In this document: piece after piece, positions 35,693-44,102 of the stretch | Numbering within the stretch: the stretch's first letter is position 1 | Layout of the letters: each line of letters opens with the position of its first letter | DNA from: Hyphomicrobiales bacterium | GTDB lineage: Bacteria > Pseudomonadota > Alphaproteobacteria > Rhizobiales > Beijerinckiaceae | NCBI GenBank assembly: GCA_027483945.1 | Contig: JAIXTM010000012.1 | Coordinates: forward strand, 99,859 to 163,858 | Reading direction: 5' to 3' | DNA length: 64,000 bases | Translations under genes and position numbers: made by a program | Notes under the pieces: model-generated | What the model was told of the DNA's origin: nothing | Database searches by the model: none | What the model saw: the letters and a program-made list of their open reading frames with translations, nothing else

Positions 35693-35909
35693 TGGGCTTG
35701 GACGGCAGCAGGCCTTCGCGCTGCATCCGCTTGCGGATGAGCTTGCGGGCCCGGCGGACGGCCTCGGCCTTCTCGCGCGCCCGCTTCTCGGACGGCTTCT
35801 CGTAGTGACCGCGCAGCTTCATCTCCCGGAAGATGCCTTCGCGCTGCATCTTCTTCTTCAGCGCGCGGAGCGCCTGATCGACGTTGTTGTCACGAACGAG
35901 AACCTGCAC
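35679..35909 (-). CDS. rpsU: 30S ribosomal protein S21
   Basis: 76 aa, [20 protein letters not shown] then [20 protein letters not shown] and a basic C-terminus ending KPKPTR. It is part of the 30S platform near the anti-Shine-Dalgarno. Length and sequence fit the alphaproteobacterial form. It is a single gene, with the short triplicated repeat at its 3' end and a terminator beyond. Confidence 0.96.
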   Translation of the reverse strand: MQVLVRDNNVDQALRALKKKMQREGIFREMKLRGHYEKPSEKRAREKAEAVRRARKLIRKRMQREGLLPSKPKPTR

Positions 35910-36043
35910 GCGTCATCCTGCCTTGTTTGAAACGGAACGAAGTGGATCAAGCCAACCGGGGTCGCCGGCGCGCGAGCGCCGCAACCCCCTCTTGGAGCGG
36001 GCGATTAACAGAATTCGCGGAGGCTGTCCACACGCAACGCGCG

Positions 36044-37120
36044 TCAGGGGCGCCGGCGGATGCGCGTGACGTGGCCCATCTTGCGGCCCGGCCGGGCCTC
36101 GGTCTTGCCGTAGAGGTGCAGCCGGGCGCCGGGCTCGGCAAGGATCGCCTGCCAGGTATCGGCATCGGCGCCGATCAGGTTCGTCATCGTGACGTCGCCC
36201 ATGCGCGCGGGCGAGCCGAGCGGCCAGCCGCAGATGGCGCGCACATGCTGCTCGAACTGGGAGGTCTCGGCGCCCTCGATGGTCCAGTGCCCCGAATTGT
36301 GCACCCGGGGCGCGATCTCGTTGACGACGATGCCCTCCCGCCCGCCGTCGCCGACGACGAACATCTCGACCGTGAAGACGCCGACATAATCGAGCGCGGC
36401 GCCGATGGCGGCGGCGGCATCGAGCGCGGCGCGCCCGGTCTCCGGCGCGATCGAGGCCGGAACCTGCGTGACGTCCAAGATATGGTTGCGGTGGGCGTTC
36501 TCGCAGACGTCGAAGGCGGCGATGGAGCCGTCCTCGCCGCGGGCGGCGACGACCGAAACCTCGCGGGTGAAGGTGACGAAACCCTCCAGGATGGCGGGCT
36601 GGCGGCCGATCGCATCGAAGGCGGTAGCGGCGTCCATCCCGTCCGCGATCTTCACCTGGCCCTTGCCGTCATAGCCGAAGCGGCGGGTCTTGAGCACGGC
36701 GGGACGGCCGAGGCGCGCCAAAGCGGCCTCCAGGTCGGCGACCGAATCGATCCCCGCGAAGGGCGCGGTCGGCAGGCCAAGGCCGGCGACGAAGCTCTTC
36801 TCCTCCAGCCGGTCCTGCGTCGTCGCCAGGGCGCGGGCGCCGGGGCGCAGGCTCGTCAGGGCCGAGACGACGCGGGCGGTCTGCGCCGGCACGTTCTCGA
36901 ACTCGTAGGTGACGACGTCGACGCCGCGGGCGAAAGCCTCCAGCGCTGTCTCGTCCTCATAGGGCGCGACCGTGACGCGGGCGCAGACCTCGGCGGCGGG
37001 CGAATCGCGCTCGGGGGTGAAGACGTGGCATTTGAGGCCGAGCTCGGCGGCGGCGAGGGCCGTCATGCGGCCGAGCTGGCCGCCGCCCAGGATGCCGATC
37101 GTCGCGCCGGGACGGAGCAT
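36044..37120 (-). CDS. purK: N5-carboxyaminoimidazole ribonucleotide synthase
   Basis: 358 aa ATP-grasp enzyme that carboxylates AIR with bicarbonate and ATP to N5-CAIR in purine biosynthesis. It starts MLRPGATIGILGGGQLGRM. ATP-grasp features include VLKTRRFGYDGKGQ, EGFVTFTREVSVV, and EIAPRVHNSGHWTIEG with the metal-binding Glu and Asn. It follows purE by 6 bp, so the purEK operon is transcribed leftward. Confidence 0.96.
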   Translation of the reverse strand: MLRPGATIGILGGGQLGRMTALAAAELGLKCHVFTPERDSPAAEVCARVTVAPYEDETALEAFARGVDVVTYEFENVPAQTARVVSALTSLRPGARALATTQDRLEEKSFVAGLGLPTAPFAGIDSVADLEAALARLGRPAVLKTRRFGYDGKGQVKIADGMDAATAFDAIGRQPAILEGFVTFTREVSVVAARGEDGSIAAFDVCENAHRNHILDVTQVPASIAPETGRAALDAAAAIGAALDYVGVFTVEMFVVGDGGREGIVVNEIAPRVHNSGHWTIEGAETSQFEQHVRAICGWPLGSPARMGDVTMTNLIGADADTWQAILAEPGARLHLYGKTEARPGRKMGHVTRIRRRP

Positions 37121-37126
37121 GGCGGA

Positions 37127-37624
37127 TCAGGCCTCGTCGGAGGGCCGCTCGGCGACCGCCTCGCTCTGGCGGCGGCGCCAGGCGTCGAGGCGCGCGGCGA
37201 GGGCTTCGTCCGTGAGCGCCAGGACCGCGGCGGCGAGGAGGGCGGCGTTGACCGCGCCCGCCCGGCCTATGGCCAGCGTGCCGACCGGGATGCCCGCGGG
37301 CATCTGCACGATGGAGAGCAGGCTGTCCTGGCCCGAGAGCGCCTTCGATTCCACCGGGACGCCGAAGACCGGCAGGGGCGTCATGGAGGCGGCCATGCCC
37401 GGCAGGTGGGCGGCGCCGCCCGCACCGGCGATGACGACCTTGAAGCCCGCGTCCCTGGCGCCCTTGGCGAAGGCGACGAGCCGGTCCGGCGTGCGGTGGG
37501 CGGAGACGATGCGCGCGTCATAGGCGACGCCGAGCGCGTCCAGGGTCTCCGCGGCATGGCGCATGGTCGCCCAGTCGGACTGGCTGCCCATGATGATGGC
37601 GACGGGAGCGGAAAACGCGGTCAT
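37127..37624 (-). CDS. purE: N5-CAIR mutase (class I PurE)
   Basis: 165 aa. It moves the carboxylate of N5-CAIR to C4, giving CAIR. Motifs are [22 protein letters not shown] (catalytic His), [11 protein letters not shown] and [20 protein letters not shown] (in part). The start at 37624 gives [15 protein letters not shown]; a longer form lacks homologous sequence. It is first in the purEK operon. Confidence 0.96.
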   Translation of the reverse strand: MTAFSAPVAIIMGSQSDWATMRHAAETLDALGVAYDARIVSAHRTPDRLVAFAKGARDAGFKVVIAGAGGAAHLPGMAASMTPLPVFGVPVESKALSGQDSLLSIVQMPAGIPVGTLAIGRAGAVNAALLAAAVLALTDEALAARLDAWRRRQSEAVAERPSDEA

Positions 37625-37698
37625 GTCTGGTCCGGCAATGGGGCCGCAAGCCGCGCACATAGCCGAGCGGCGCCGCCGCCACAAGGCGGGCGGGCGAT

Positions 37699-37917
37699 TT
37701 ACGCGATGATGTCGGGGGTAAGCTGGTCGTCCAGGAAGGAGATCCGGTCGCGCAGGTAGAGCTTGCGTTTCTTCAGCCGCTGGAGCTGGAGCTGGTCGGT
37801 GGCGCCCAGCCGGTCGAGCGCGTCGATGGCGGCGTCGAGGTCGCGGTGCTCCTGTTTCAGCCGGCCCAGTTCGTCCTCGAAGGCAGCCCGTTCCTGCTCG
37901 CTCAACTCGACTGCCAT
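37699..37917 (-). CDS. DUF465 (YdcH-like) small protein
   Basis: 72 aa, strongly helical: [20 protein letters not shown], then [20 protein letters not shown]. This is the DUF465 family, whose members form short coiled-coil hairpins of unknown function. It lies upstream of purE on the same strand. A second DUF465 gene is divergent from it, and the pair shares a 205-bp intergenic region. Confidence 0.88.
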   Translation of the reverse strand: MAVELSEQERAAFEDELGRLKQEHRDLDAAIDALDRLGATDQLQLQRLKKRKLYLRDRISFLDDQLTPDIIA

Positions 37918-38122
37918 GACGATGTGGATGCCCCCGGAACCGGTTATCGCGGCGGGAGTATGGAGAAGGCCTGCCGGAGGGACAAGCGGCCAGAAAACCC
38001 TAAAATTCGAAGGTCATGCCGCGGCGCACGTCTATGGTGCGGCGCACCACGTCAAAGCCTTCGACTTGCCCTGATTTCCGTGTCACTCTCACCGGGTTGG
38101 GGAGAATGAAGGAGACGATTGC

Positions 38123-38305
38123 ATGTCCCTGCAGACTCATCTCGCGGAGCTCGAAAAGCGTCACAGAGCGATCGAGCGGGAGATAGACCACGCCGTAACC
38201 CGACCCTCGTCGGACGACCTCAAGCTGGTGGAACTCAAGCGTCGCAAACTTCAGCTGAAAGACCAGATCGCCCGCGTCCAGGCGGCCGCCCGGTCCGTGC
38301 ACTGA
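38123..38305 (+). CDS. DUF465 (YdcH-like) small protein, second copy
   Basis: 60 aa, MSLQTHLAELEKRHRAIERE then DDLKLVELKRRKLQLKDQIA. It has the same family and helical hairpin as the divergent neighbour; LKRRKLQLKDQI matches [12 protein letters not shown] of the other. AAGGAGA lies 8 nt upstream of the ATG. Function is unknown. Confidence 0.88.
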   Translation: MSLQTHLAELEKRHRAIEREIDHAVTRPSSDDLKLVELKRRKLQLKDQIARVQAAARSVH

Positions 38306-38432
38306 ACGGCCGGACAGGCCCCCGCCACCAGCCGTCGCGCCCTTAAGGCCCGGCGGCTTTTTCATGCCCTGCGGCCGCCGGACGCCGACGGCCTTTATTT
38401 CCGGCGCGCCCTCTCATAAGGCTGTGTGCGCT

Positions 38433-38508
38433 GGGCCTGTAGCTCAATGGTTAGAGCCGACCGCTCATAACGGTCTGGTTGCAGGTTCGAGTCCTGCCGG
38501 GCCCACCA
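38433..38508 (+). tRNA. tRNA with anticodon CAT (probably Ile2, otherwise Met)
   Basis: A 76-nt cloverleaf with encoded CCA: acceptor GGGCCTG pairs with CGGGCCC (one G-U), D-arm GCTC...GAGC, anticodon arm GACCG-CTCATAA-CGGTC, T-loop GTTCGAGTC. The Ile-like acceptor stem suggests the lysidine-modified tRNA-Ile2 that reads AUA, but elongator Met is not excluded. Its last 17 nt plus 6 flanking bases are duplicated at 40741-40763, marking it as the integration target of the adjoining island. Confidence 0.93.
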
Positions 38509-38514
38509 GCGACC
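38492..38514 (+). repeat. attL: 23-bp direct repeat at the tRNA 3' end
   Basis: The repeat begins TCCTGCCGGGCCCACCAGCG and covers the T-arm 3' side, discriminator, CCA and six bases beyond. An identical copy is at 40741-40763. The tRNA remains intact on this side, as is usual for tRNA-targeting integrases. Confidence 0.88.
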
Positions 38515-40740
38515 CTACGATCGATGCTTGGAGCTTTTGAGCTTCATTATATGGGGGAGTGCCGTGTTCAATTGATAATGGATACACTAAAAGCTTCGGC
38601 GGTTTTCTTGCCGCGTTCGACGAATTCAGTATGCTGATACAGGGATGGGATGACCATATGACCTTCACGCCGTTCGACCCGCTAGAATTCAAGAATACGA
38701 AGGTCACCGATGCGGCCTTAGGAGCCCTAAAGAGGGAAATCGGTAACATCCTCAGTTCGTACGTCGGTTGGTACGATCCTTTTTGCGAGCTTATTCAAAA
38801 CGCGCTTGATGCTGTGGAGGCGAGATTAGCGCTAGAGAAGTCTTCTGGGACTTCAAGCGCCTACGAGCCAACGATCAATGTCATCATTGACCTCGTAGAG
38901 AATGCATTGACCGTAACCGACAACGGCATAGGGCTTGATAAGGAAAAATTCGAGCAGTTCCTGGCGCCAAATTTTTCTTTCAAGTCAGGAGCGACGCGTG
39001 GCCATAAGGGCGTCGGCGCGACGTATGTCGCCTACGGCTTCAATTACATGCGCATCTCGACGAAGGTGCCTGGCTTTTCTGCATCGGGGCGCATAGTGGG
39101 AGCAAAGCGCTGGCTTAGAGATCAGGCGGGCAGTGCTAACCCAAAGGTCGAGCCAGACACGTCCATCTCAGCCGATGCCACGTTCCAGGCGATGGACAGG
39201 GGCACCACAATCACTGTTAGATTTGATGAAGAGACCCACCCGCGACGTCTTGATTGGATTAAAGTAGACAACGCGGAAGATTGGGCAAAGATACTTGCTG
39301 TAAAGACAGGAATTGGCTCGATAGTGCCCGATCCAGGTGTCAAGATTAACGTGCGGGTTCTGACCCCCCGTTCGGAAACTCATGCAGAGATACAAGGAAC
39401 GTCCTATCTATGGCTACACAAGTATGCAGCCAAGAAGGCGCGTATTCGTGAGATTGAGGCAGCTATTGACGCTAATTTCAGAAAGTATGGCGCTGGACGA
39501 AAACTTGCTGATAAGTACCGCAATTTAGACTTTATCTATGATAGCTGGAGTGCAACTGAGCTTGAGAAGTTGGTTGGCTCTGCACTAGATGCAGAGGAAA
39601 AACGCGTAATCCAGACTTATAATCCCACGGTCAGCGTAGAATTTGGCTATACCGCTAAGCTTTGGAGCCAGTTTAACGATAGCCTTAACATGAGGATCGG
39701 CTATCGCGTGCTTACAAGTGGCATTCAGCTGGCCGCAAATAACATGCCGCAGGGTGAAACGATTCAGATCCCGCTGGCACGTAACATCGGCCGCCAGAAT
39801 CAGATTCACTTCCTTATCCACTTCGACAATTACTCACCCGATATGGGTAGGAAGGGATTCCATCGGGAGCTTACGGATTTCGCTAAGAGCGTTGCGCGGA
39901 CCATTGTTGAGAACCATTTATCCAAGCTTCGCCACGTATTAAAGGCTAATACTGGAGTAGCGCCAGATCTCGTGCGGCAGCTAAAGATTGGCGATTGGAA
40001 GAGAGAAATGCTTGCTCATGAGAATGCGCAGCCTCTTGTACTCAAGAGCGAGCACTTTTTCAAGCCGACGGAACGTATTTCGATCACGTCCGCTCCTACG
40101 AGAGAGCAAGATGTTATAGCTTTATTTAATCAACTAATTGCAGGTGGTGTGATCCGTGGTATTAACGTTATGTCTACAAATGAGCGTTTTACCTACGACG
40201 GTCTATATAAGGTGGCATTCGATCTACCGCCTGACATATACATTTATGATTCAGAGCAGAATCCTCTAGGTGTTCCGCAAAGTACAGCGAAGGACCTGCA
40301 CGGCAGGGTCACTGAGCCGTTTGTACTTGAGTACAAGTTTTCTCTTGATGGCCTAATCGAGGATTTTGATAGCTTAGACAAGAATATTTCGGATATCAGT
40401 CTTTGCGTCGTGTGGGAGACTGGATCTAATTTTCGGGAGAAATATGGAATCACCTCATTGCTGATCCCCGAGAACGCCGACCAGCGTCAGTATCATGGCG
40501 TTACTCACGTCCTCACCGACCTAGAGTCGGGTGCGAAGCATTGCGACTTGATAGTGCTGGAGGAATTGATCAACTCGTTAAACTCGCCAAAGGAGACTGC
40601 CGACCTGCAGAGGTCAAAGTACGAATGATGTTTCCCTATTTGGGACCTTAAATGGTATTAACTGGCCATCGCGCTGCGACTTAATAAAGCTTAGAAGTCT
40701 ATATTGATGTAATAAGGCCTTCAATCTTCGTGGTGGACGT
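38515..40740. mobile_element. Minimal tRNA-integrated genomic island (one gene, no integrase)
   Basis: About 2.2 kb of visibly AT-richer DNA (mid-40s percent G+C by eye against two thirds outside), bounded by perfect 23-bp copies of the tRNA 3' end. The only gene is a GHKL ATPase. No integrase, excisionase or transposase fits in the remaining ~250 bp, so the unit would have to be mobilised in trans or be a deletion remnant of a larger island. About 110 bp of non-coding AT-rich sequence follows the gene before attR. Confidence 0.82.
38658..40628 (+). CDS. GHKL-fold (Hsp90/MutL/MORC-like) ATPase of unknown function
   Basis: 656 aa from ATG 38658 (MTFTPFDPLEFKNTKVTDAA). Starts at ATG 38631 and GTG 38559 are also open; none has a decisive ribosome site. 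Residues ~40-190 show all four GHKL ATP-site motifs: ELIQNALDA (Glu44, Asn48), VTDNGIGLD (88-92), GHKGVG (115-120) and RGTTITVRF (Thr183). The lid motif resembles MORC/MutL-type ATPases more than histidine kinases; no phospho-acceptor or kinase dimerisation domain is seen. Residues 190-656 match no domain I recognise. Codon use (AT-ending codons, TTA/ATA) differs sharply from its neighbours, indicating recent transfer. As the sole cargo of a tRNA island it is a candidate anti-phage gene (inference). Confidence 0.85.
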   Translation: MTFTPFDPLEFKNTKVTDAALGALKREIGNILSSYVGWYDPFCELIQNALDAVEARLALEKSSGTSSAYEPTINVIIDLVENALTVTDNGIGLDKEKFEQFLAPNFSFKSGATRGHKGVGATYVAYGFNYMRISTKVPGFSASGRIVGAKRWLRDQAGSANPKVEPDTSISADATFQAMDRGTTITVRFDEETHPRRLDWIKVDNAEDWAKILAVKTGIGSIVPDPGVKINVRVLTPRSETHAEIQGTSYLWLHKYAAKKARIREIEAAIDANFRKYGAGRKLADKYRNLDFIYDSWSATELEKLVGSALDAEEKRVIQTYNPTVSVEFGYTAKLWSQFNDSLNMRIGYRVLTSGIQLAANNMPQGETIQIPLARNIGRQNQIHFLIHFDNYSPDMGRKGFHRELTDFAKSVARTIVENHLSKLRHVLKANTGVAPDLVRQLKIGDWKREMLAHENAQPLVLKSEHFFKPTERISITSAPTREQDVIALFNQLIAGGVIRGINVMSTNERFTYDGLYKVAFDLPPDIYIYDSEQNPLGVPQSTAKDLHGRVTEPFVLEYKFSLDGLIEDFDSLDKNISDISLCVVWETGSNFREKYGITSLLIPENADQRQYHGVTHVLTDLESGAKHCDLIVLEELINSLNSPKETADLQRSKYE

Positions 40741-40763
40741 TCCTGCCGGGCCCACCAGCGACC
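40741..40763 (+). repeat. attR: second copy of the 23-bp tRNA-end repeat
   Basis: Identical over 23 bp to 38492-38514. Only this fragment of the tRNA is present here, and it ends the AT-rich island; GC-rich host sequence resumes immediately after it. Confidence 0.88.
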
Positions 40764-40883
40764 TGCCGCGCAGGCCTTCCGGCGCCTTGCGCCCTTGCGG
40801 TTTCACCCACCCGATCCGGCACGCAAGTTGCCTCTCCAGAGCCTGCGGCCGACGTCGCGGCGGGAGGCTTCCGCGCTTCCTTG
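40764..40883. other. Non-coding stretch between attR and the catabolic promoter
   Basis: Together with the island tail and the promoter region, 40629-40997 holds no gene. This GC-rich part shows no hairpin, repeat or credible ORF; it is probably the original sequence downstream of the tRNA. Confidence 0.5.
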
Positions 40884-40913
40884 ACCTCGAAATACGCCGT
40901 GTATACCGTAGGT
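40884..40913 (+). promoter_or_regulatory. Operator/promoter element A of the catabolic regulon
   Basis: A 30-bp element ending in CGTGTATACCGTAGGT (40898-40913). It matches at 26 of 30 positions, in reverse orientation, the element at 53145-53174. It lies 84 bp before the VOC gene start. TTGACC at 40881-40886 with TACCGT 17 bp on is a plausible -35/-10, so the conserved core would overlap the promoter. The central GTATAC is typical of GntR-family dyads, and a GntR/FCD gene borders the other copy. Confidence 0.65.
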
Positions 40914-40997
40914 GTAACGGGTGCCCCGGAGGCCGTCGTCCGATGCGGACGGGCGCCGCGGGGCAGGCCGAAAACGGCTTCGGACCATGGAGAGACG

Positions 40998-41393
40998 ATG
41001 CCCGATCTTCCGCAGCGGCCGAGCCATGACGGCACCGTCCTCGCCATCACGTTCCTTTATTACCGCGACCTGCCGGCGGCGATGCGGTTCTACGAGGACG
41101 TGCTGGGCCTGACGCTCGCCATCGACCAGGGCTGGTCGAAGATCTACCGGATCACCGACGGGGGCTATGTCGGCCTCGTCGACGAGAGCCGGGGCAGCCA
41201 CCGGGCCCACCCGGTGAAGCCGGTGCAGCTGTGCATGCGCGTCGCCGATGTGGACGCCTGGCACGCCTATATCGCGGCGCATCCGGTGGAGGGCCTCAGG
41301 GCGCCGCGCAGCAATGCGGAGCTGAAGATCCGCGCCTTCGTCTTCAACGATCCCGAAGGGTACCAGATCGAAATCCAGTCGGCGCTGGACTGA
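40998..41393 (+). CDS. VOC (glyoxalase/bleomycin-resistance fold) protein
   Basis: 131 aa, one vicinal-oxygen-chelate module pair: ITFLYYRDLPAAMRFYEDVLGLTL, then PVQLCMRVADVDAWHAYI and the C-terminal FVFNDPEGYQIEIQ with its metal-ligand Glu. GGAGAG is just upstream of the ATG. It is first in the rightward operon with the ABC importer, so it probably modifies or isomerises an intermediate of the same pathway. The reaction cannot be named. Confidence 0.82.
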   Translation: MPDLPQRPSHDGTVLAITFLYYRDLPAAMRFYEDVLGLTLAIDQGWSKIYRITDGGYVGLVDESRGSHRAHPVKPVQLCMRVADVDAWHAYIAAHPVEGLRAPRSNAELKIRAFVFNDPEGYQIEIQSALD

Positions 41394-41444
41394 CGGAAGC
41401 CGCCGCCGACCCGCTCAATCGCCACACATAAAGGGGAGCAACGG

Positions 41445-43031
41445 ATGACACACTCGACAGACCTGATCGCAAGCCGGATGCGGTGGACCCGCCGCGGCGT
41501 GCTCGCCGCCGCGCTCGCCGCCGGCATCGCCCTGCCGGGCGCCGCCCTGGCGCAGCAGAAATCGGTGACGATCGCGCTCACCGCCGACGCGGTGATCCTC
41601 GATCCCCATGCCGCGAACGAATTGTCCGGCAACATCATGTTCTACCACCTCTACGATCCGCTGGTGCAGCGCACCGCGGACCTGAAGTTCGAGCCGGGCC
41701 TCGCCGAGAGCTGGCAGGTGGTGGACGACACGACGTGGGTCTTCAAGCTGCGCAAGGGCGTGAAGTTCCACAACGGCGAGGAGCTCAAGGCCTCCGACGT
41801 CGTGTTCACCGTGGAGCGGCTGAAGAAGGCACTGATGGCGAGCCTCGTCGCCAACATCGCCTCGGCCCGCGCCATCGACGACTACACGGTCGAGTTCAAG
41901 ACGCCCAAGCCCTATGCCGTGCTGCACATGGCGCTGGCGGAGATTCTGATCGTCAACGAGAAATACGCGAAAAGCGTCGGCGACGAGCAGATGGGCCTCA
42001 AGCCCATGGGCACCGGCCCCTACAAGCTCGCCGAATGGGTCAAGGAAGACCGGATCGCGCTCGACGCCTTCGCCGACCACTGGCGCGGCAAGCCCCGGAT
42101 CGACAAGGTGACGTTCAAGCCGATCACCAACCCGGCGACGCGCACCGCCTCGCTGCTGACCGGCGGCGTCGACGTCATCCAAGACCTGTCCGTCCGCGAC
42201 GTCGCCAGCGTCCAGGCCAACAACAACTTCAAGGTCATCACGCGGCCGAGCCTGCTCAACCTCGTGATCGCCATCGACACCCGCGACAAGTCCCCGACGA
42301 TCGACCTGCCGGTCAACCCGATGAAGGACCGGCGCGTGCGCGAGGCCATCGTGCGGGCGATCAACGTGGACGCCATCCGCACCGTGGTCATGAACGGCTT
42401 CTCGACGCCGAGCGACCAGTACGTGCCGTCGTCGCATCTGGGCTACGTGCCGGGCCTCGACTTCCGCAAGGAATACCCGTTCGACCTGGAGAAGGCGCGG
42501 GCGCTGATGAAGGAGGCGGGGTTCGAGAAGGGGTTCACCATGACCCTGGACACGACCAACAACCGCTACGTCAATGACGGCGCCATCGCCCAGGCGCTGG
42601 CGGGCATGCTCTCGCGCATCGGCATCACGCTGAACCTCAACCTGATGCCGCGGTCCAACTTCTTCGGCTACATCCGGGTGCCGTCGGACAAGTCCAGCTT
42701 CATCATGTCGGGCTGGGACACGCCGTCCGGCGATGCCGGCAACATGTACAGCGTACTGATGTACAGCCGGAACAAGAAGCAGGGCTACGGCCAGGCCAAT
42801 CGCGGGTCCTATTCCAACCCCACCTTCGACGAGTGGATCGACAAGGCCGACGCCACCGCCGACATGAAGAAGCGCAACGAGTTCCTGCAGGAAGCCACGA
42901 AGATCGCGGTCAAGGACATCCCGATGATCCCGGTCCATTACGAGCAGGACATCTACGCGGCCAAGAACAGCGTCACCGTCGTGCCCCGGATGGACAAGTT
43001 CATCTGGGCCTACGAGATGGACGTGAAGTAG
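41445..43031 (+). CDS. ABC transporter substrate-binding protein (peptide/nickel family)
   Basis: 528 aa SBP_bac_5 protein. The N-terminus RMRWTRRGVLAAALAAGIAL has a twin-arginine-like TRRGVL followed by a hydrophobic stretch and a cleavage site near LAQQK, so export by Tat is possible. Conserved family segments are ALTADAVILDPHAANE, WVFKLRKGVKFHNGEELKASDVVFTVERL (in part), MGTGPYKL and REAIVRAINVDAI. It delivers a substrate to the downstream permeases. Given the neighbouring hydantoinase and racemase, a cyclic N-compound rather than a peptide is likely. Confidence 0.92.
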   Translation: MTHSTDLIASRMRWTRRGVLAAALAAGIALPGAALAQQKSVTIALTADAVILDPHAANELSGNIMFYHLYDPLVQRTADLKFEPGLAESWQVVDDTTWVFKLRKGVKFHNGEELKASDVVFTVERLKKALMASLVANIASARAIDDYTVEFKTPKPYAVLHMALAEILIVNEKYAKSVGDEQMGLKPMGTGPYKLAEWVKEDRIALDAFADHWRGKPRIDKVTFKPITNPATRTASLLTGGVDVIQDLSVRDVASVQANNNFKVITRPSLLNLVIAIDTRDKSPTIDLPVNPMKDRRVREAIVRAINVDAIRTVVMNGFSTPSDQYVPSSHLGYVPGLDFRKEYPFDLEKARALMKEAGFEKGFTMTLDTTNNRYVNDGAIAQALAGMLSRIGITLNLNLMPRSNFFGYIRVPSDKSSFIMSGWDTPSGDAGNMYSVLMYSRNKKQGYGQANRGSYSNPTFDEWIDKADATADMKKRNEFLQEATKIAVKDIPMIPVHYEQDIYAAKNSVTVVPRMDKFIWAYEMDVK

Positions 43032-43126
43032 CGCTTCGGGCCGTCCTGGCCCCGATCAATCGCCGGCGGCCCGGTCACCGGGCCGCCGTTTCGTCCCCGC
43101 GTTCCCCTCAAGGCTAGGTCGGTCTC

Positions 43127-44092
43127 GTGTTCGGCTATCTGATCAAGCGATTGATCCAGATGATCGTCGTCCTGTGGGTGGTGTCGGTGCTCGTCTTCGT
43201 GATGATGAGCTTCACCGGCGACCCGACCTACATGATGGTCCCGCTGGACGCGACGGAGGAGCAGATCGCCCAGGCGCGGCGGCTGCTCGGCCTCGACGAG
43301 AGCCACCTCGTCCAGTACTGGCGCTTCCTCCTCAACGTCCTCCAGGGCGATTTCGGCCGCTCCTTCGTGTTCCGTCAGCCCGCGCTGCAGCTGATCCTGG
43401 AGCGCCTGCCGGCGACGCTGGAGATCGTCTTTCTCGCCATGGTCATCGCGCTCGTCGTCGCGATCCCGCTCGGGGTCTATGCCGGCGCCAATCCCGGCCG
43501 GCCGCTGAGCCGCGCGGTGATGGCGGGCTCCCTCGTCGGCATCTCGCTGCCGGGCTTCTGGGTCGGCATGGTGCTGATCTTCGTCTTCGCCGTGCGCTTC
43601 CAGTTCTTCCCGTCCTCCGGGCGCGGGCCGACCACCGAGCTGTTCGGCCTCCGGGTCAGCTTCACTTCCTGGGAAGGCTTCCGGCACCTCATCCTGCCGG
43701 CCATCACCCTCTCCATCGGCACGCTCGCGATCCTGATGCGGATCATCCGGGCGGAGATGATGGAGGTGATGAAGCAGGACTACATCAAGTTCGCCCGGGC
43801 CAAGGGCGCCGCCCAGAAGGGCGTGCTGTTCAAGCACGGGCTCAAGAACGCGCTGATCCCGCTCGTCACCGTGTTCGGCCTGATGCTGGGCGACCTCATC
43901 GCCTTCGCCACGCTCACCGAGACGATCTTCGCCTGGCCCGGAATCGGCAAGCTCCTGGTCGATTCCATCTATCGCGGCGACCGGCCCGTCATCGTGGTCT
44001 ACCTGATGTTCGTGGCCTTCATGTTCGTCGTCGTGAACTTCGTGGTCGACGTGCTCTATGCGCTCATCGATCCGCGCATCAAGATCAAGTGA
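43127..44092 (+). CDS. ABC transporter permease (DppB-like)
   Basis: 321 aa from GTG 43127 (MFGYLIKRLIQMIVVLWVVSV). Six membrane helices and the BPD_transp_1 EAA loop (DYIKFARAKGAAQKGVLFKHGLKNALIP in part) identify the first permease of a peptide-type importer. It pairs with the DppC-like permease that begins 10 bp downstream. Confidence 0.93.
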   Translation: MFGYLIKRLIQMIVVLWVVSVLVFVMMSFTGDPTYMMVPLDATEEQIAQARRLLGLDESHLVQYWRFLLNVLQGDFGRSFVFRQPALQLILERLPATLEIVFLAMVIALVVAIPLGVYAGANPGRPLSRAVMAGSLVGISLPGFWVGMVLIFVFAVRFQFFPSSGRGPTTELFGLRVSFTSWEGFRHLILPAITLSIGTLAILMRIIRAEMMEVMKQDYIKFARAKGAAQKGVLFKHGLKNALIPLVTVFGLMLGDLIAFATLTETIFAWPGIGKLLVDSIYRGDRPVIVVYLMFVAFMFVVVNFVVDVLYALIDPRIKIK

Positions 44093-44102
44093 GGGCCATG
44101 CC

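Noticed and set aside
40629..40740. A possible integrase remnant in the island tail
   Set aside because: Only about 110 bp with stops in all frames; no Tyr-recombinase motif.
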